Both the position numbers and the translations under genes were made by a program. Positions 60,437 to 64,000 of a stretch of 64,000 bases of DNA are shown piece by piece; the first letter of the stretch is position 1, and each line of letters opens with the position of its first letter. The notes under the pieces are model-generated. The model was not told the DNA's origin. It ran no database searches and saw only the letters and a program-made list of their open reading frames with translations. This DNA is from Notospermus geniculatus (Eukaryota > Nemertea > Pilidiophora > Heteronemertea > Lineidae): the NCBI GenBank assembly GCA_002633025.1, contig NMRB01000269.1:41833-105832 (forward strand), read 5' to 3'.

Positions 60437-60499
60437 GGGGCGTATTCAAATCCCCGTTCTTGACAACACTCGTGCTGACCTAGTTCATGTAGTTGCTGA

Positions 60500-60655
60500 C
60501 TCAGCAGCAATGGTTGAGTCTGACGCAACGTCTTCGACGTCACTGTCGTGGGGTTGTCTGTGCTACGTCATTCAGTTTCAGACCGAGGTTGTGATTGAGA
60601 TTTCAGTGGAAGAGTACAGATCTTTGTGGTTACGTCAATTTGAGAACGGTCTATA
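60500..60655. mobile_element. TATAGACC MITE, copy 5 (right half only)
   Basis: From CAGCAATGGTTGAGTCTGAC to GAGAACGGTCTATA; the left arm is missing. Confidence 0.7.
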
Positions 60656-61746
60656 GCAATCACCCATAATCACCGAAAACTTCAAAATGGGTTGTTCATC
60701 ATATGAAGGCTGACCGTCAATGTTCTAAACTCTCATCAACAGACTTTGGTCCTGATCTTTTGCGGATCACGATAAGCATGAAGACAGGCACCAGTGTGTC
60801 AGGGATCAACTTTTAAACAGATCTGACGCCATGATAAGTGCAATCAAATTTTTAAACTTCAGCGTCCAACATTAATAACGTGGCAGGTGTGACAAATTAT
60901 CTGGAGTAATATGGGAAGGCATGCATCAGAACAATTCCCGCTGAATAGGTGAACATTCGGCGGTAATGACATTAGTGGCGGACAGCGTTGAATCGCGTCC
61001 TGGAATAATTCAATCTGAAAGTGGTGAAGGAATCTGTTGGAGAGTGAACGTCATCATATGTCATGCTAATTAACCACTAATTGCTTTCTGCTCAACTTGT
61101 CGACGAAGCTGCCATGTTGAATTCCCACAGTACGCAGTAAATTGTTTTATCAGATTATGATCCATTAGCGGGATGCGGCCCGGCGCGCGTATCTTACCAT
61201 GTGAAGAGCGTCGAGGTGACATACTGATGGTGGCCGTGTTGGTTTAATAGCGTAGAGTGCCAACATTCTGTTAATGTTGTTACTCAAGTGCTATACCATT
61301 TACACATACAGTCTCATCACTCGTTGAATGTATGGCTTGCTAGGCCATTAACTGCACACACTGCTCTTCAAAGCAGCAAATTTTTAATTGAAAACGTCTG
61401 AGACATTAGAATTTTGAAACCAAAACAGTCCGACACCCCCTGTACATTGTCAGTCCGAGTACAAATTCACCGGACTAAAATGAATTCCACTGAATCAAAA
61501 TGCTCCATTCTGTTTTGATTCAGATCGAAATGATACAGATGATTCAGAGATGAAATCCCAGCATCATTTTGCTCATCATAAGACAACAAAACGAAGGAAA
61601 TTATTCACTTAGGCAGAAGAAAACCCAATCAAAGCGTGCGTTTCTTCGTATTTGATTTGGAAGACGGCCATATTTCACTCAGTCAACGATGGAATGAGAT
61701 CATTTACGATATTCAAATAATATCTGTGTAAACGACTTTCTAAAAT

Positions 61747-61841
61747 CATCCTCCAACAGCAGGAGTTTTTACCTCACTCCTCTTCATTTGTGTGTGAGTG
61801 TATGAAGAGGAGTGAGACCAAAGCCCTGCTGTAGGAGGATG
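61747..61841. mobile_element. Short foldback element CATCCTCCCA, copy 3
   Basis: Arms CATCCTCCAACAGCAGGAGT and the inverse of GCCCTGCTGTAGGAGGATG. Confidence 0.75.
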
Positions 61842-62350
61842 TTCTCAAATACGCCTTAAGTTGCAGACGCAATGAATGTAAGTCAATTTTCGTGGCCGCT
61901 GATGGAGATATATTGTAATTTTGGTTTCACCAGGTGGTGAGGTTCCCACCAAGCAAGCAGGGAATTGAGTTTTCTTCTTTAGAGATGGGGGGGGGGGGAT
62001 ATCCTTGGCTGGGGTCAGGAAGGAAAAGGAGGCATCAACATCTCTAAGAAGTTTTAGTGTTTGTACCTGAGTGGATACCAGGGAAAATCTGCTTTTTGAA
62101 GTCAGGCAGATAATGAGATATGAACAAAACAACTTTATTATATCTCTTCACAACAACAACAACAACAGTTCAGGTCTCATAAAACAGCTTTGCCTAATCT
62201 GATACAACCTGGTCTCACAACACAGTATGGAAGCCAATACACCACAGAGGTCATCAAAATTTTTTTAGATCAGAAATCATTAAAGTCATTGTTATAGGGA
62301 TGATCTTGGCTCCTTCAATAAAGATTTATAGGTTTCAAGTGAAGTTTGAA

Positions 62351-62420
62351 GAGCCTCCATGGTATAGCGCTTATCACAAAGTCAAACTAAACAAGAAGCC
62401 ATGGGTTCACATCCATGACT
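62351..62420 (+). repeat. tRNA-like sequence 1 (SINE head or tRNA pseudogene)
   Basis: CCATGGTATAGCGCTTATCAC resembles a tRNA D-arm with box A and GGGTTCACATCC resembles box B, at the right spacing. The acceptor stem does not pair well, so it is not a functional tRNA. Confidence 0.35.
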
Positions 62421-62522
62421 CTTTATAAAATACAGTATCAACACAATAAGGGTGTAGTACAGGGTGGCGTCATGACAGCAGTCGTCTTCTATAAAGATTC
62501 ATATTTTGAGTGAAGTTTGAAG

Positions 62523-62590
62523 AGCTTCCGTGGTATATTGATTATTAGAATGACATCTACACAGGAAGCCACAGGTTCACATCCAAAACT
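62523..62590 (+). repeat. tRNA-like sequence 2
   Basis: Diverged second copy about 175 bp downstream: CCGTGGTATATTGATTATTA and CAGGTTCACATCC, with the same preceding GTGAAGTTTGAAGAGC. The two form a tandem pair. Confidence 0.35.
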
Positions 62591-64000
62591 CACGGTGTAG
62601 ACACACGACAAGGGTGTAACAGATGGTGATTTGGCTGAGAAAGGGTCCAAACAGCAGGTACTGGTCCTTATTCCCAGGGAAGAGTTATGAGACAAAAATA
62701 TCTCGAGATCAATGAATGATGGCCATCTGTGGTCAGACCAGACTTTAGCCGGCTATTGTCGCCACCCAATATTCATTAGCTAATGGTTCGCGGTGGGTCT
62801 CGCGAGGAGAGCTCATCAAATCATCCAGCATAACTAAACACAAAGTAATCAGGTAAGAAACAATAATTATGAGTGGCCAGGATGTCAATCTACCATTCCG
62901 AAACACTCCAGCCAGGTCCCCAGCGGTTTGTGTTGTGGTTTGAGTCAAGGCGTCTCTTCATGGGAGAGTGTTCTCACACACGTTGACTCTCTATGGGTTA
63001 AACTTATCCATACAAATCTATAGGTTGTTTTAAGTCACTGGTCATTGTATTTGGCCAAAAACATGCTATGTCCTGGATGAGTGCTCTCAAAAATATTGCT
63101 TTCAGGGTCAGATAATTATGATAGGTACCAATATTGTGAAAAATTCATGAGATATCAAAATCCCAAAATATCACCAAAGCCTATCGTTTCCTCAATTTCT
63201 ATGACTATTCATTTGATATGCCTTGAGAAGTGGTTTCATATGAATTATTATTGTTTTTTCGAAGAAATGGTGAGAAAAAATCTTTCCTAAATATCATGAA
63301 ATTTGAAAAATGAAGAAAATATACAACTCTATCAAAATGTGAGATTTTGATTTTTTTCATGAAATTTTTGTAGCAAAGTTGATTTTGACCGTAGGACTGA
63401 TTGCTACACCCAGTAGAGTAAAAGTCCTGAAAGTTTGAAGCTTGTACGACCAATAAAACGGGAGTTTCACCCTCTTTTCCAGGACGGTGTTATGGGGGTG
63501 CGTAAATACATACGAAAGGCAGTGTACATGTAGTTGAGGAACAGCAGTAGATTATGAACACCAGTTGTTGAGGAACACCAGCAGATTATGACCACCAGTG
63601 ACCTCCAGTGATATTCAGCAGAATTCAGAGTGGGTCTAGATTGGTTGAATTATCTTCACAGACACTGAACACTGAGTCCATTAACAGAATAGATTTCTCT
63701 GAATATTTTATTCTTTCCATTACTTTAATGTAAAAGTTAACTACATCAGCCCTCAATCTAATTTCTCCCCAAATAACATACATAGCCTGATCTGGTATCC
63801 ATCTGAAACAATCCCTAATGCTGAGCCCGGCTGCAAATTGACCGATATTCCCACTTCCATCTTGATGATGTACATTTTGCGAACCTTAATACAGCGGCTG
63901 TCAAGATACCTCGACCTGCACTCAACGCTTCTGATATTTTTTCCCAATATGTCGTTTTTTTGCGTATCCCGCCCTTAAATATACATCAGTGGATTCCGAC

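Larger units (their letters stand above)
59084..64000. other. Region upstream of the first recognised PDZ-gene exon
   Basis: Probably intron or 5' region of the PDZ gene. Repeats listed separately occupy part. In 60660-61740, 61850-62320 and 63050-64000 I see no supported gene; a G homopolymer lies at about 61988-61997. Confidence 0.5.

Noticed and set aside
61845-62132. Minus-strand frame with possible exon ends in 62 kb
   Set aside because: Contains a G homopolymer in the frame, weak donor and no PDZ or linker similarity.

Overview
This is animal nuclear DNA: genes are split into short exons with GT-AG introns, and introns and spacers are crowded with small inverted-repeat transposons, retroelement pieces and minisatellites. 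A tandem array of glycine-transporter-like SLC6 genes plus this repeat content suggests a marine invertebrate, perhaps an echinoderm or another non-vertebrate deuterostome. That placement is inference; nothing here proves the species.

Region 1 (1-17,200, minus strand): a head-to-tail array of three SLC6 genes. Copy A (exons 1-11) runs off the left edge. Copy B has the N- and C-terminal ends but has lost the exon for transmembrane segment 10 (TM10), so it is probably broken. Copy C has only exons 1-4 before a 509-base N gap and a LINE reverse-transcriptase fragment. The introns differ by precise transposon insertions, two of which have matching empty sites in sister copies. All three 5' flanks keep a perfect TGACGTCA (CRE) site.

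Region 2 (17,200-32,300, plus strand): a complete KIF17-type kinesin-2 gene, divergent from SLC6 copy C. Twenty coding exons (one a 12-nt candidate microexon) join in frame to 946 residues, with motor, coiled coils, conserved tail, a basic cluster and a C-terminal EPL. Its upstream region is duplicated.

Region 3 (32,300-44,400): a gene-free convergent spacer made mostly of nested MITEs and palindromic satellites.

Region 4 (44,414-59,083, minus strand): ten exons encoding the last four PDZ domains and the stop codon of an MPDZ (MUPP1)/PATJ-like scaffold. A 45-nt candidate cassette exon would lengthen a loop in the first of these domains. Upstream exons lie outside the window or were not recognised in 59-64 kb, which holds repeats and two tRNA-like sequences.

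I found no operon, CRISPR array, rRNA or phage. The features most worth a second look are the exon-loss and insertion differences among the SLC6 paralogs, the hammerhead-like motif in a copy-A insertion, the MULE-like element with a 9-bp target duplication in KIF17, and the nested MITE family that recurs five times.
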